Below, one piece after another: positions 27,219 to 36,453 of a stretch of 64,000 bases of DNA; the first letter of the stretch is position 1, and every line of letters begins with the position of its first letter. The notes under the pieces are model-generated. The model saw only the letters and a list, made by a program, of their open reading frames with translations. It did not search any database and was not told the DNA's origin. The translations under genes and the position numbers were made by a program. The DNA is taken from NCBI RefSeq assembly GCF_000230695.2, contig NC_020541.1, positions 1,178,001 through 1,242,000 on the forward strand, given 5' to 3'. Source of the DNA: Rhodanobacter denitrificans (lineage in GTDB: Bacteria > Pseudomonadota > Gammaproteobacteria > Xanthomonadales > Rhodanobacteraceae).

Positions 27219-28349
27219 CTACCTCAGCAAGGTCGCGGGGTCGGCGCGGCGCAGGCTGCGCATCGCGGCCAGCCCGGAGACGGCAGCCAGGCCCATCACC
27301 AGGATGATGCAGGCCAGCGCCGCCGGAACATTGAGGATCACCGGCACGTCCTGGCTGCGTGCCAGCAGCATCAGCACGATGCCGAGCACGCTGGCGCCGA
27401 GCAGGCCCAGTGCGCCGACCCAGAACGCCTGCTCCAGCACCACCTTGCGCAACGCGTTCACGCCCACGCCGAGCGCGTTGAGCGTGGCGTATTCGCGCAC
27501 CGAGCCGTTGACCGCGGCGATCAGGGTCTGGCTGGTGATCGCCGCACCGACCAGGAACACGATGCCGGCCAGGAACAGCACGCCGGCGCCGGCGCCGGTG
27601 TCGAACAGCCAGTAGCGCACCGAGAGCCGGGCGAAGTCGCTGGCGCTCCATGCCGTGTACGGGCCGAAGGCGGTGTCGCCGCGCAGGCGCGTCGCCACCA
27701 TGTCGGCCTGGGCCGGGTCGCGCAGTTTCGCCACCAGGTAGGTCGGCCCGGCATCGGTCGGATCGTTGTTCAGCCGGCGCGCGGTGTCCAGCGAGCACAG
27801 CACGTTGACCCCGCCGAGTGCGCGCAGACCCGTGCTGATGCCGACCACGCGCACCTGCTGGCCGTTGATGGTGGCGGTCTGGCCGACGTCGACGCCAAGC
27901 TGGTCCTGCGCGGAGCGGTCGATCACGATCGCGTCCGGTTCGGCCAGTCGCGCGCGCAGCGCCGGCGAAAGGGTTTTGGAGAACATCAGCCCGTCGGCGG
28001 CCGGATCGATGCCGGAAACGAACACCGAGACGCCACCGGTCTCGCGCGGCCCGCGCCAGTCGCCGTCGACCCACAGGTACGGCTCGACCTGCTGCACCGC
28101 CGGATCCATCAGCAGGCGCGACTCCACGTCGGGGTCGATCGTGCGGCCCAGGCTCACGCTCTGCGTGCCGGGGTAGCCCACCCACACGTCGGCCGACGAG
28201 CCGGTGATGTACAGGCTGGTACTGCCGAAGATGCCCAGCACCAGCGCGATCTGCAGCAGCTGCAGCAGGCCGGCGAAACCGACCGCCAGCATCGCCGGCA
28301 GGAAGCGCCGCCACTCGTAGATCAGCGTCTTGCGCGCCAGGGCCACCAT
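27219..28349 (-). CDS. FtsX/MacB-type ABC permease
   Basis: The 376-residue protein has one N-terminal transmembrane helix (FAGLLQLLQIALVLGIFG), a periplasmic MacB-like domain of about 220 residues, and three C-terminal helices near 255-280, 310-330 and 345-365, ending SGLAAMRSLRRADPATLLR, the usual FtsX tail. It lies upstream of its ATPase and adaptor genes and downstream of an outer-membrane channel, so the four form a complete tripartite efflux or lipoprotein-handling system. A REP-like doublet separates it from the channel gene. Confidence 0.9.
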   Translation of the reverse strand: MVALARKTLIYEWRRFLPAMLAVGFAGLLQLLQIALVLGIFGSTSLYITGSSADVWVGYPGTQSVSLGRTIDPDVESRLLMDPAVQQVEPYLWVDGDWRGPRETGGVSVFVSGIDPAADGLMFSKTLSPALRARLAEPDAIVIDRSAQDQLGVDVGQTATINGQQVRVVGISTGLRALGGVNVLCSLDTARRLNNDPTDAGPTYLVAKLRDPAQADMVATRLRGDTAFGPYTAWSASDFARLSVRYWLFDTGAGAGVLFLAGIVFLVGAAITSQTLIAAVNGSVREYATLNALGVGVNALRKVVLEQAFWVGALGLLGASVLGIVLMLLARSQDVPVILNVPAALACIILVMGLAAVSGLAAMRSLRRADPATLLR

Positions 28350-28381
28350 CAGCGGGAACCTCGGAAAACCAGCCCATTCCG

Positions 28382-28468
28382 CGTCATTCCTGCGAAAGCA
28401 GGAATCCAGCGTCTCTTGCCTTCAATGGTCCGACGGCATTGGACCCCGGCTTTCGCCGGGGTGACGGC
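28382..28468. repeat. REP-like doublet with inverted ends
   Basis: CGTCATTCCTGC/GCAGGAAT around GAAA (28382-28404) is faced by an inverted second unit, CCCCGGC/GCCGGGG around TTTC (28444-28461) ending GTGACG. Both units read CGTCA, stem, GAAA, stem, TCCA when taken in their own direction, but the stems differ and remain paired. It is the intergenic filler between the channel and the permease genes. Confidence 0.8.
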
Positions 28469-28485
28469 GTTGTTCGCGGTTCCCA

Positions 28486-29940
28486 TCAGCGCGGCGCTCC
28501 GTGGGCGTCGGCGGGCGCCGGCGAGGCGGCCTGTTCGGTATCCGGCGCGGGCAGCGGTGCGCCGCCCAGCGCCTTGAACAGCGCCACGTAGGCGAGGCCG
28601 TGCGCAGCGCGCGCATCGGCCAGCTCGAGCGCGGCCTGGTCGGCGGCGACCCGGCTTTCGAGGCGATCGAGCGGGCCGTCCAGGCGCAGCCGGGCGCGCA
28701 CCTGCACGGCCTGGTCGGCGCGCTGCAGCGCCTGCCACGCCTGCCTGTCCTGCTGTTCGCGCTGGCGTTGCTGCTGCAGGCTGCCCAGCGCGGTTTCCAC
28801 CTCGGCCACGCCCTGCAGCACGGCCTGCCGGTAGGCCAGCACGCTGGCCCTCAGCTCGTGCGCCTTGGCGTGCGTGGCGGCCAGCCGCATGCCCCAGTCG
28901 AACAGCGGGATGTCGATCATCGGGCCCAGCGAGGCGATGCCGTTCGGGGTGGTCGAAATGCGATGGTTGTTGTTGATGTCGGTGGCCCAGACCATCGAGG
29001 CGCCGAAGCCGACGCTGGGAAACAGCTCGGCGTGGGTCAACGCCAGTTCGCCGGCGGTGCGCAGCACGTCCGCCTCGGCGCGGGCGATCTCGGGCCGCGT
29101 GCGCAGCAGCTCGGCCGGGGTGCCGTCGAGTCGCCAGGCGCCCAGCTCGGGCGGCGCGCCCGCCTGCAGCCACGCCGGGTCGGGGTGGTTCTGCCCGAGC
29201 AGGACGGCCAGCCGCTGCGCGCTGGCGTCGATCGCCTGACGTGGTGCCGCCAGTGCGGCTTCGGCCTGCGCCCAGGCGGCCTGCGCCTGGTCCACCGCGC
29301 CGGGCGCCGCCAGCTGCAGGCGCTGCCGCGTCTGCTGCAGTTCCCACGCCTGCCGGCGCTGCCGGCTGATCTGCTGCAGCAACTGCTCCTGCTGCTGCGC
29401 GGTGCGCAGGCCGATCCATTCGCGCACCACTTCGGCGACCAGGCTGACCCGCGCGGCGTGCAGGTCCGCCACGCCGGCATCCAGGGCGCCCTGCGATTCG
29501 CGCCGGGTGCCTTCGGCGCGACCGAACAGGCCCAGTTCCCAGCTGGCATCGAAACCGGCCATCAGGAACGAGGCGCTGGCGTCCGGATCGATCGCGTCAT
29601 GGGTGCGCGCGTGCAGCTCCGGCAGATAGCGGGCGTGGGCGCGTTCGTGCAAGGTGCGCACGGCACGCAGCCGCTCGACCGCCTGCGCCACGTCGAGGTT
29701 GCCGGCCAGCGCGCGATCCACCAGCGCATCCAGCGCGGGGTCGGCAAAGGCGTGCCACCAGCCATGCAGGTCGGTCGGTCGCGCCGGATCCGCGGCGACC
29801 GCATGCTGCCAGCGCGCAGGCACCGGCGGCGCCAGCCGGGGCAGCGGCGCGGCGCAGCCGGCCAGCCCGCAGGCCACGGCACCGAGCAGGCAGGTAAGCC
29901 ACCCGTGCTTCGAGGTTGTCTTGCTCAGTGGCCGTGGCAC
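28486..29940 (-). CDS. NodT/OprM-type outer-membrane efflux channel lipoprotein
   Basis: The 484-residue protein has a lipobox LAGC (Cys29) and two OEP (TolC) repeats: GWWHAFADPALDALVDRAL starts the first coiled-coil unit, and RTRPEIARAEADVLRTAGEL the second, followed by FPSVGFGASMVWATDINNN. These are the landmarks of the OprM branch of outer-membrane factors. It is the likely exit duct for the ABC system encoded downstream. A 161-base gap separates it from the sensor kinase gene upstream. Confidence 0.93.
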   Translation of the reverse strand: MPRPLSKTTSKHGWLTCLLGAVACGLAGCAAPLPRLAPPVPARWQHAVAADPARPTDLHGWWHAFADPALDALVDRALAGNLDVAQAVERLRAVRTLHERAHARYLPELHARTHDAIDPDASASFLMAGFDASWELGLFGRAEGTRRESQGALDAGVADLHAARVSLVAEVVREWIGLRTAQQQEQLLQQISRQRRQAWELQQTRQRLQLAAPGAVDQAQAAWAQAEAALAAPRQAIDASAQRLAVLLGQNHPDPAWLQAGAPPELGAWRLDGTPAELLRTRPEIARAEADVLRTAGELALTHAELFPSVGFGASMVWATDINNNHRISTTPNGIASLGPMIDIPLFDWGMRLAATHAKAHELRASVLAYRQAVLQGVAEVETALGSLQQQRQREQQDRQAWQALQRADQAVQVRARLRLDGPLDRLESRVAADQAALELADARAAHGLAYVALFKALGGAPLPAPDTEQAASPAPADAHGAPR

Positions 29941-30101
29941 GGCGTGCGCTTTCCCGGGGTCATGATCGGACGGGATACCAAGGGAGGAGTGGATGGGAGG
30001 TCATCGCACGCCATTGTTGCCGAAAAATCTTTCTTCGTCCTGACGACCGCCGTAGCGGCGCGGCCGGCTCGCGGGGCGCAGCGGATCATCGCCGGTCGTT
30101 C

Positions 30102-31517
30102 TCATGCCGGTCGGTCGAGGATCGCCGGCGGGGCGGGGAAACGCACTTCCACGCACAGACCGCGCGACTCGCCTGGCCGGTAGACCACGTCGGCGTGATG
30201 CCGCTCGGCGATGCGCTGGACGATCGCCAGTCCCAGCCCGCTGCCTTCCTCGTTGTTGCTGGCGGCGCGGAAGAAACGCTCGCTCAGTCGCGGCAGCAGC
30301 TCGGCGGGCACGCCGGGGCCGTTGTCCTCGACGCTGAGGCTGGCGCCGCCATCGGCGCGTGCCGCCAGCCTGACGGTGACGGTGCTGCCGCGGCCGGCGT
30401 AACGCACCGCGTTGTCGATCAGGTTGTCCAGCAGGTCGTGCAGGCTGGCGGCGTCGCCGAGCACGAACAGTGCCTGCCCGCCGCCTTCGTAGCCCAGGTC
30501 CACGCCGGCCCGGATGGCCTCGTGGACCCGTTCCGACACCGCTTCGGGGATGAACCGGGCGAGGTCGAGCAGGGTGCGCTCCCCGGTCTCCAGCGACGGC
30601 GCCTGCGCGCGCGTCAGCGCCAGCAGTTGCGCGGACGTGCGCGCGGCGCGCCGTACCAGTCGCTGGATGTGGAGCAGGGCGTCGGCCACTATCTCCGGCT
30701 GCGGGTTGGCCATGGCATGTTCGACGTGCAGGCTCAAGCCGGTCAGCGGCGTGCGCAACTGGTGCGCGGCATCGGCGATGAAGCGGTCGTGCAGGATCAG
30801 CATGCCGCGCAGGCGGCCGAACAGCGCATCGATGGTCTGCGTCAGCGGCCGGATCTCCAGCGGTACGTCGGAGCCGTCGATCGGCGTGAGTTCGTCGGTG
30901 CGCGCGGCGAGTCGGGCGGTCAGCGGGTCGAGCACGTGCAGGCCGCGGCCGACGCCGAACCAGACCAGCGAAAGCACGCCGGCGATCAGCAGCGTCTGCG
31001 TCACGCTGGCCAGCAGCAGGATTTCGCGCGCCTGCTGGTGCCGGTCGTGCAGGGTTTCGGCGACGGTGACGACCAGGCTGTCGCCGGGGTCGCTGCGCAT
31101 GGCGATGTGTACCGTGGCGGCGCGCAGGGCGTGCTTCGCCAGCTGCGCGTCGTACAACGTCGGGCGGGCGCCGATGGCCGGCACCTGCGCGGGCTGCGGC
31201 AATTGCCCGTTGCTGGCCAGCAGGCCGTGCCGGGCACTGCTCACGGTGAAGTAGCTGTGGCCGCCCGGATCGTATTCGAGCAGGAAGCGCGCCTGCGGGG
31301 TCAGTTCGCCATCGAACCGGTCGTTGCCGAGCATCGTGGCCAGGGTCAGGGCGTCGTTGCTGAGGTCGCGGTCGTGTACCCGGTTGGCGTAGGTGAGTGC
31401 CACGCCATAGGTCAGCAGCGCATCCAGCAGCAGCAGCACGCCGACCGGGACCAGCAGCGCCAGCAGCAGGCGCCGGCGCAGGCTGGGGCGCAGCGGACGC
31501 ATGCGTGGCCGGTTCAT
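30102..31517 (-). CDS. Sensor histidine kinase, TctE/QseC-like
   Basis: The 471-residue kinase has transmembrane helices at about 17-40 and 167-188 enclosing a periplasmic sensor of the 2CSK_N/TctE type, a HAMP-like linker, the phospho-acceptor His252 (ADAAHQLRTPLTG), N box NLIDNAVRYA, and G boxes EDNGPGVP and GSGLGLAI. It is translationally coupled to the response regulator (ATGA overlap at 31514-31517). Position upstream of the efflux genes suggests it controls them, but that is inferred from gene order. The ATG at 31517 is preferred over a longer form that would overlap the regulator deeply. Confidence 0.93.
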   Translation of the reverse strand: MNRPRMRPLRPSLRRRLLLALLVPVGVLLLLDALLTYGVALTYANRVHDRDLSNDALTLATMLGNDRFDGELTPQARFLLEYDPGGHSYFTVSSARHGLLASNGQLPQPAQVPAIGARPTLYDAQLAKHALRAATVHIAMRSDPGDSLVVTVAETLHDRHQQAREILLLASVTQTLLIAGVLSLVWFGVGRGLHVLDPLTARLAARTDELTPIDGSDVPLEIRPLTQTIDALFGRLRGMLILHDRFIADAAHQLRTPLTGLSLHVEHAMANPQPEIVADALLHIQRLVRRAARTSAQLLALTRAQAPSLETGERTLLDLARFIPEAVSERVHEAIRAGVDLGYEGGGQALFVLGDAASLHDLLDNLIDNAVRYAGRGSTVTVRLAARADGGASLSVEDNGPGVPAELLPRLSERFFRAASNNEEGSGLGLAIVQRIAERHHADVVYRPGESRGLCVEVRFPAPPAILDRPA

Positions 31518-32203
31518 GCCTGGCTGTTCCCGCTGTCGTCGGTTTCTTCCAGCAGGTAGCCCAGCCCGCGGATCGTGCGCACGCCGGTGCCGCTGCCTTG
31601 CAGCTTGCGGCGCAGCCGGTGGATCGCGATGTCCAGGCCGTTGTCGGTCAGCTCCTGGTCCCAGTTGCACAATGCCGCGACCAGTTGGGCGCGACTGGTG
31701 ACGCGATCGACCCGCGTGGCCAGCGCCTCGAGCAGGCCGAACTCGCGTGCGGTCAGTTCCAGCGGCGTCTGGCCGATCCAGGCGCGGTGCCCCGGTAGGT
31801 CCAGCCGCAATCGGCCCAGTTGCAGCTCCGGCTTGCCCTGGCTGTTGGCCCGGCGCAGCAGTGCCCGCACGCGGGCTTCGAACTCGGCCAGCGCAAAGGG
31901 TTTCACCAGGTAGTCGTCGGCGCCCAGGTCGAGCACGCGGATGCGTTCGGCCAGGCCCTCGCGGGCGGTCACCACCAGCACCGGCATGCCGGTGCCGCGA
32001 TGACGCAGGCGGCGCAGCACTTCGGTGCCGTCCAGCGCGGGCAGGCCCAGATCCAGCACCAGCAGGTCGTAGTCGTGATCGCGCAGCGCCACGTCGGCCA
32101 GGTTGCCCCGCGCGGCATGGTCCACCGCATGGCCGCCATGGCGCAGCGCCGCACAGAGGCCGTCCGCGATGGAAGGGTCGTCCTCAGCCAGAAGAATGCG
32201 CAT
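31514..32203 (-). CDS. OmpR/PhoB-family response regulator, TctD/QseB-like
   Basis: The 229-residue regulator has receiver residues Asp8-Asp9, phospho-acceptor Asp51 (LLVLDLGLPALDG) and Lys in YLVKPFALAEFEARV. A winged-helix DNA-binding domain follows (LELTAREFGLLEAL to TIRGLGYLLE). The ATG at 32203 has GGGAGC about ten bases upstream; an ATG at 32227 would add eight residues. It leads an apparent unit: regulator, kinase, outer-membrane channel, permease, ATPase, adaptor. Confidence 0.94.
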   Translation of the reverse strand: MRILLAEDDPSIADGLCAALRHGGHAVDHAARGNLADVALRDHDYDLLVLDLGLPALDGTEVLRRLRHRGTGMPVLVVTAREGLAERIRVLDLGADDYLVKPFALAEFEARVRALLRRANSQGKPELQLGRLRLDLPGHRAWIGQTPLELTAREFGLLEALATRVDRVTSRAQLVAALCNWDQELTDNGLDIAIHRLRRKLQGSGTGVRTIRGLGYLLEETDDSGNSQA

Positions 32204-32260
32204 GCGCTGGGTGCTCCCGGGATGCATGGAGATGGCTCGGCGCCAAGCTCGATGGGTTTG

Positions 32261-32289
32261 TTGAGATTGATTCTTGTTTGCGGTCTAAT
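32261..32289 (+). promoter_or_regulatory. Candidate sigma-70 promoter before the flavoreductase gene
   Basis: TTGAGA at 32261 and TCTAAT at 32284 are separated by 17 bases, in an AT-rich patch of the 272-base gap between the divergent regulator and flavoreductase genes. The long leader to the ATG at 32476 (about 180 bases) shows no other gene. Confidence 0.4.
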
Positions 32290-32475
32290 GATCGCCGGCG
32301 CAACCCGGGACACCGGATTCTGCGCTCATCGAGACCATCCATGCCGGCCGCAGTTCCCCGGGTGGCACGGGTGTGCGAATCATGGACAAGCATGGGTCAG
32401 TCGTCATCATCCGCCAACTTGCTTGAACCACGGCGCGGTACCTGCCGCGGGGGGGGCGCGGCAGCCGTGGCCGCG

Positions 32476-34158
32476 ATGAGCAGGCACGACGCGGCGATGG
32501 CATGGCGCGCGGCACTCGGCAACGCGATCCTGCCGGCCGGGTGGGCGCTGCTGCCGGTGGCGCTGCTGCTGTGGCACACCGATGCGCGCGATCCGGGCGC
32601 CACACGCTGGCTTGGTGCGGCGCTGGTGCTGGCGGCGTGGCTGGGCCTGCTCGGCTGGTGGCGTCTGCGGCGCCCGCTGGCGCCGCGCAAGCCGCTGGCC
32701 GTGGCCGATACCGCCGCCGCTCACGATCCGGTCGCGGTGGTTGCCGCGGCGCCGGTCGACGCTTCGCAGGCTGCGGTCGGCGTTCACGTGGTCTACGCCA
32801 GCCAGACCGGCTTCGCCGAACAACTCGCGCGGCAGACCCTGCAGAGCCTGCAGGCCGCAGGCATGCCGGTGCGGCTGCATGGCATCGACACCTTGACGCT
32901 CGAGGAGCTACGCCATGCCGGTCGCGTGCTGTTTGTGGTCAGCACCACCGGCGACGGCGAGCCGCCGGACAGGGCGCAGGCGTTCAGCCGTCTGGCCATG
33001 CGGCAACTGGCGCAGCTGGGCGGTTTGCGCTACGGCCTGCTCGCGCTGGGCGACAGCGACTACGAGAACTTCTGCGGCTTCGGCCGCCAGTTGCAGCGCT
33101 GGCTTGAGGCCAGCAACGCGCAGGCGCTGTTCGATCCCGTGGAAGTGGACAGCGAGGACGAGGCCAGTCTGCGTCACTGGCAGCACTGCCTGGCGATGCT
33201 CACCGGCATCAGCGACCTGCCGGACTGGCAGGCGCCGAAGTACCAGCGCTGGCGGCTGGCCGAACGGCGCCTGCTCAACCCCGGCAGCGTGGGCGAACCC
33301 TGCTTCCATCTCGAACTGCAGCCGCTGCAGGGGCGTGCGGACTGGCAGGCCGGCGACCTGGTCGAGATCGGGCCATGCCACGCGCCGGACCGGGTGGCGA
33401 GCTGGCTGGCGGCCAGCGGACTGGATGGCCGCGTGCCGGTGGCGTCGGGCAGGGAGCGGCTGCCGCTGGCCGAACTGCTGGCGCGCTGCCGGCTGCCCGA
33501 AGCTCACCAGATCGACGGGCTGGACGAGGAAGCCGTGGCGGCGACGCTGCAACGACTGCCGCACCGCGCGTACTCGATCGCCTCGCTGCCGGGCGACGGT
33601 GCGATCCACCTGCTGGTGCGCCAGATGCGCGGCCGCGGCGGCTACCTCGGGCTCGGTTCGGGCTGGCTGACCGCGCACGCGCCGGTCGGCGCGGCGATTG
33701 CTCTGCGCGTGCGTAGCAACGTCAATTTCCACGCACCGGCGAATGCGCGGCCGCTGCTCCTGATCGGCAACGGCACCGGGCTGGCCGCGTTGCGTGCGTT
33801 GCTGAAGGCGCGCATCGCCGCCGGCCACCGGCGCAACTGGCTGTTGTTCGGTGAGCGCCATGCGGCGCACGACTTCCTCTATCGCGAGGAGATCGAGCGC
33901 TGGCTGGCGGATGGCCGGATCGAGCGCGCCGATTTTGCCTGGTCGCGCGACCAGGCCGAGCGCATCCACGTGCAGCAGCGGCTGCGCGAAGCGGCCGACG
34001 AGCTGCAGTGCTGGGTCGACGCCGGCGCGGCGGTGTATGTCTGCGGCAGCCTCGATGGCCTGGCGCCTGGTGTCGATGCAGTGTTGCGCGACGTGCTGGG
34101 CGATGCGCGGGTCGAACAGTTGCGGGCGCAGGGTCGCTATCGGCGCGACGTCTACTGA
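32476..34158 (+). CDS. Membrane-anchored flavodoxin/ferredoxin-reductase diflavin protein (CysJ-like)
   Basis: The 560-residue protein has two N-terminal transmembrane helices (about 9-28 and 38-54). A flavodoxin domain (VHVVYASQTGFAEQLARQTL, VVSTTGDGEPPDRAQAF, LLALGDSDYENFCGFGRQLQ) binds FMN. A CysJ-type FAD/NADPH reductase domain follows (RAYSIASLPGDGAIHLLVRQ, LLLIGNGTGLAALRALL, LYREEIERWL, VYVCGSLDGL). It should pass electrons from NADPH through FAD and FMN at the membrane. No sulfite reductase subunit is adjacent. Related proteins support ferric or haem reduction, but this one lacks a PepSY domain. ATG at 32497 is an alternative start. Confidence 0.88.
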   Translation: MSRHDAAMAWRAALGNAILPAGWALLPVALLLWHTDARDPGATRWLGAALVLAAWLGLLGWWRLRRPLAPRKPLAVADTAAAHDPVAVVAAAPVDASQAAVGVHVVYASQTGFAEQLARQTLQSLQAAGMPVRLHGIDTLTLEELRHAGRVLFVVSTTGDGEPPDRAQAFSRLAMRQLAQLGGLRYGLLALGDSDYENFCGFGRQLQRWLEASNAQALFDPVEVDSEDEASLRHWQHCLAMLTGISDLPDWQAPKYQRWRLAERRLLNPGSVGEPCFHLELQPLQGRADWQAGDLVEIGPCHAPDRVASWLAASGLDGRVPVASGRERLPLAELLARCRLPEAHQIDGLDEEAVAATLQRLPHRAYSIASLPGDGAIHLLVRQMRGRGGYLGLGSGWLTAHAPVGAAIALRVRSNVNFHAPANARPLLLIGNGTGLAALRALLKARIAAGHRRNWLLFGERHAAHDFLYREEIERWLADGRIERADFAWSRDQAERIHVQQRLREAADELQCWVDAGAAVYVCGSLDGLAPGVDAVLRDVLGDARVEQLRAQGRYRRDVY

Positions 34159-34239
34159 ACCCCGCGGCATGACCTATGGCCTATGCCCGGCATGGCTGCT
34201 TGGGTGCACTCTGCGGGGATTGCTCAGGGGAGTGGCAAG

Positions 34240-36453
34240 ATGCGGCGAATCGTACGCAAGTGGGGGCGTCTGTGCGCTGTGGCCGTGTTCTGGCCCTGGC
34301 TGGCGGCGGCGCAACAGGTCGCTCCGGCGGCATCGGCCACGCCGCCGGCCAGCGTGGCGCTACCCGACATTCCCTTTGCGGCCGCCGACGCCGCCGCGGT
34401 CGGCGTGCCCAGTGCTGCGGATGCCTGGGGTGGCGAGCGCAGCGGCAACGAGCCGACCCTGTCCGACCGTGTGGTGAGCTATCGCATCGACGCCGTGCTG
34501 GACGCGGCCAGGCACGCGGTGAGCGGCCAGCAGCACATGACCTGGCGCAACCGCAGCGACCGTCCGGTCAGCAAGGTCTACTTCCATCTGTACCTCAACG
34601 CGTTCCAGAACGAGGCCAGCACCTGGTTCGCCGAGCGCAAGGTGCTCACCGCGCACGGCAGTTCGCGTGGCGCGGCGGTGCTGAAGAAAGGCGAGTGGGG
34701 CTGGATCGAGCTGAAGCAGGTGAAGCAGGGCGACGCCGCCTTGAAGTGGCGCTTCGTGCAGCCTGACGGCGGCCCGGCCACTGACCAGACCGTGGCGCAG
34801 GTCGAGCTGGCCGAGCCGGTGCCGGCCGGCGGCACGCTGACGCTGGACATCGATTTTCTGAGCCAGCTGCCGCGGGTGGTCGAGCGCACCGGCTGGTTCG
34901 GCGACTTCAACCTGGTGGCGCAGTGGTTCCCGAAGATCGGCGTGCTGGAACTGCCCGGCGAGCGCGGCGCCACCGCGCCGCGCTGGAACGTGCACGAGTT
35001 CCATTTCAACAGCGAGTTCTACGCCGACTTCGGCCTGTACGACGTGCGCCTCACCGTGCCCGGCGACTACACCGTGGGCGCGGTCGGCAAGCTGCAGGGG
35101 CCGCCGGAGACGGCGAACGGCAAGAGCACCTACCACTTCGTGCAGGGCGACGTGCACGATTTCGCCTGGGTCGCCGCCAAGGGCTACAAGACGCTGGACG
35201 GCAGCTGGCAGGGGCCGGGCAGCCCGAAGGTCGACGTGCGGGTGATCTACCCCGCCGAATACGCGGCCAGCGCCGGGCCGGTGCTCAAGGCCACCACCGA
35301 TTCGCTGACGTACTTTTCGAACTCGCTGGGCGCCTACCCGTACCAGACGGTGACGGCGGTGGTGCCGCCGTACAACGCGTCGGAGGCGGGCGGCATGGAG
35401 TATCCGACCTTCTTCACCGCCGATGGCTTCGCCAAGGTCGAGCCGGGCACGCTCACGCAGTACGCGATCGATTTCGTCACCATCCACGAGTTCGGCCACG
35501 GCTACTTCTACGGCCTGCTCGCCTCCAACGAATTCGAGGAGCCAATGCTCGACGAGGGCATGAACGAGTACTGGGACGGTCGCATGACGCGCGCCAGCGG
35601 CGAGAAGATCGTGCTGGCATCGGGCTGGATGAAGCGCCTCGGCATCACGCCGGCGATGACCGGCTTCGAAGCGGAGCGGCTCAGCGCCGGCCTGCATCAG
35701 CCGCCCGACCCGCTGGGCGCGAATGCATGGGATCGGCTGTCCAGCAGCAGCTACGGCACGGTGTATTCGCGCACCGCCACCGCCATGCACGACCTGGAGG
35801 AGCGCCTGGGCACCCCGGTGCTGGAGCGCGCGATGCACGCGTACTACCGGCGCTGGCGTTTCCGCCATCCGTCGACGGCCGACCTGCGCGCCACCCTGGC
35901 CGAGGTCTCCGGCAACCCGCAGGCGGTCAACGAGATCTTCGACCAGTACGTCTACGGCACCGCGCAGATCGACGACCGGGTCGCCAGCATCGACGCCACC
36001 GAAGTGCTGCCGTTGGCCGGCAGCACGCTGAAGGACGGCAAGCGCAGCGAGCTCGACGACGATGCCCTCGACAAGCGGGTCGACGAACAGCGCAAGGCCT
36101 GGAACAAGGCCCATCCGAACGCGAAGCCGGGCAGCGGGCCGTTCCCGTGGCACAGCACCGTCACCGTGCGCCGTGACGGCGTGCCGGTGCCGCAGCTGCT
36201 GCGGGTGAAGTTCGCCGACGGCAGCAGCGAGGACGTGCACTGGAACGACGGCCGCCGCTGGACCCGCTTCGATTTCACCCGGCCGTCCAAGGTGGTCGCG
36301 GCCACGCTCGATCCCGAGCAGAAGATCTACCTGGATGCGAACAAGCTCAACGACAGCCGGACCAGCAAGGCCGACGGCAGCGCCTCGCGCCGCTGGAGCG
36401 CGGATGCCGCGTCGCTGTTGCAGGTCTTCTACGCCTTGATGGGGTCACTGTGA
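34240..36453 (+). CDS. M1-family (gluzincin) metallopeptidase, secreted
   Basis: The 737-residue protein starts with a signal peptide (MRRIVRKWGRLCAVAVFWPW, cleavage near LAAA-QQ, residue 24). The zinc site is H416-E-F-G-H420 with Glu439 eighteen residues on, the HEXXH-x18-E pattern of M1 enzymes, and the exopeptidase motif appears as EAGGMEYPTF (residues 382-391) in place of GAMEN. It probably removes N-terminal residues or short peptides in the periplasm. GGGGAG lies upstream of the ATG. It overlaps the following membrane-protein gene (TGATG), so the two are coupled. Confidence 0.93.
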   Translation: MRRIVRKWGRLCAVAVFWPWLAAAQQVAPAASATPPASVALPDIPFAAADAAAVGVPSAADAWGGERSGNEPTLSDRVVSYRIDAVLDAARHAVSGQQHMTWRNRSDRPVSKVYFHLYLNAFQNEASTWFAERKVLTAHGSSRGAAVLKKGEWGWIELKQVKQGDAALKWRFVQPDGGPATDQTVAQVELAEPVPAGGTLTLDIDFLSQLPRVVERTGWFGDFNLVAQWFPKIGVLELPGERGATAPRWNVHEFHFNSEFYADFGLYDVRLTVPGDYTVGAVGKLQGPPETANGKSTYHFVQGDVHDFAWVAAKGYKTLDGSWQGPGSPKVDVRVIYPAEYAASAGPVLKATTDSLTYFSNSLGAYPYQTVTAVVPPYNASEAGGMEYPTFFTADGFAKVEPGTLTQYAIDFVTIHEFGHGYFYGLLASNEFEEPMLDEGMNEYWDGRMTRASGEKIVLASGWMKRLGITPAMTGFEAERLSAGLHQPPDPLGANAWDRLSSSSYGTVYSRTATAMHDLEERLGTPVLERAMHAYYRRWRFRHPSTADLRATLAEVSGNPQAVNEIFDQYVYGTAQIDDRVASIDATEVLPLAGSTLKDGKRSELDDDALDKRVDEQRKAWNKAHPNAKPGSGPFPWHSTVTVRRDGVPVPQLLRVKFADGSSEDVHWNDGRRWTRFDFTRPSKVVAATLDPEQKIYLDANKLNDSRTSKADGSASRRWSADAASLLQVFYALMGSL

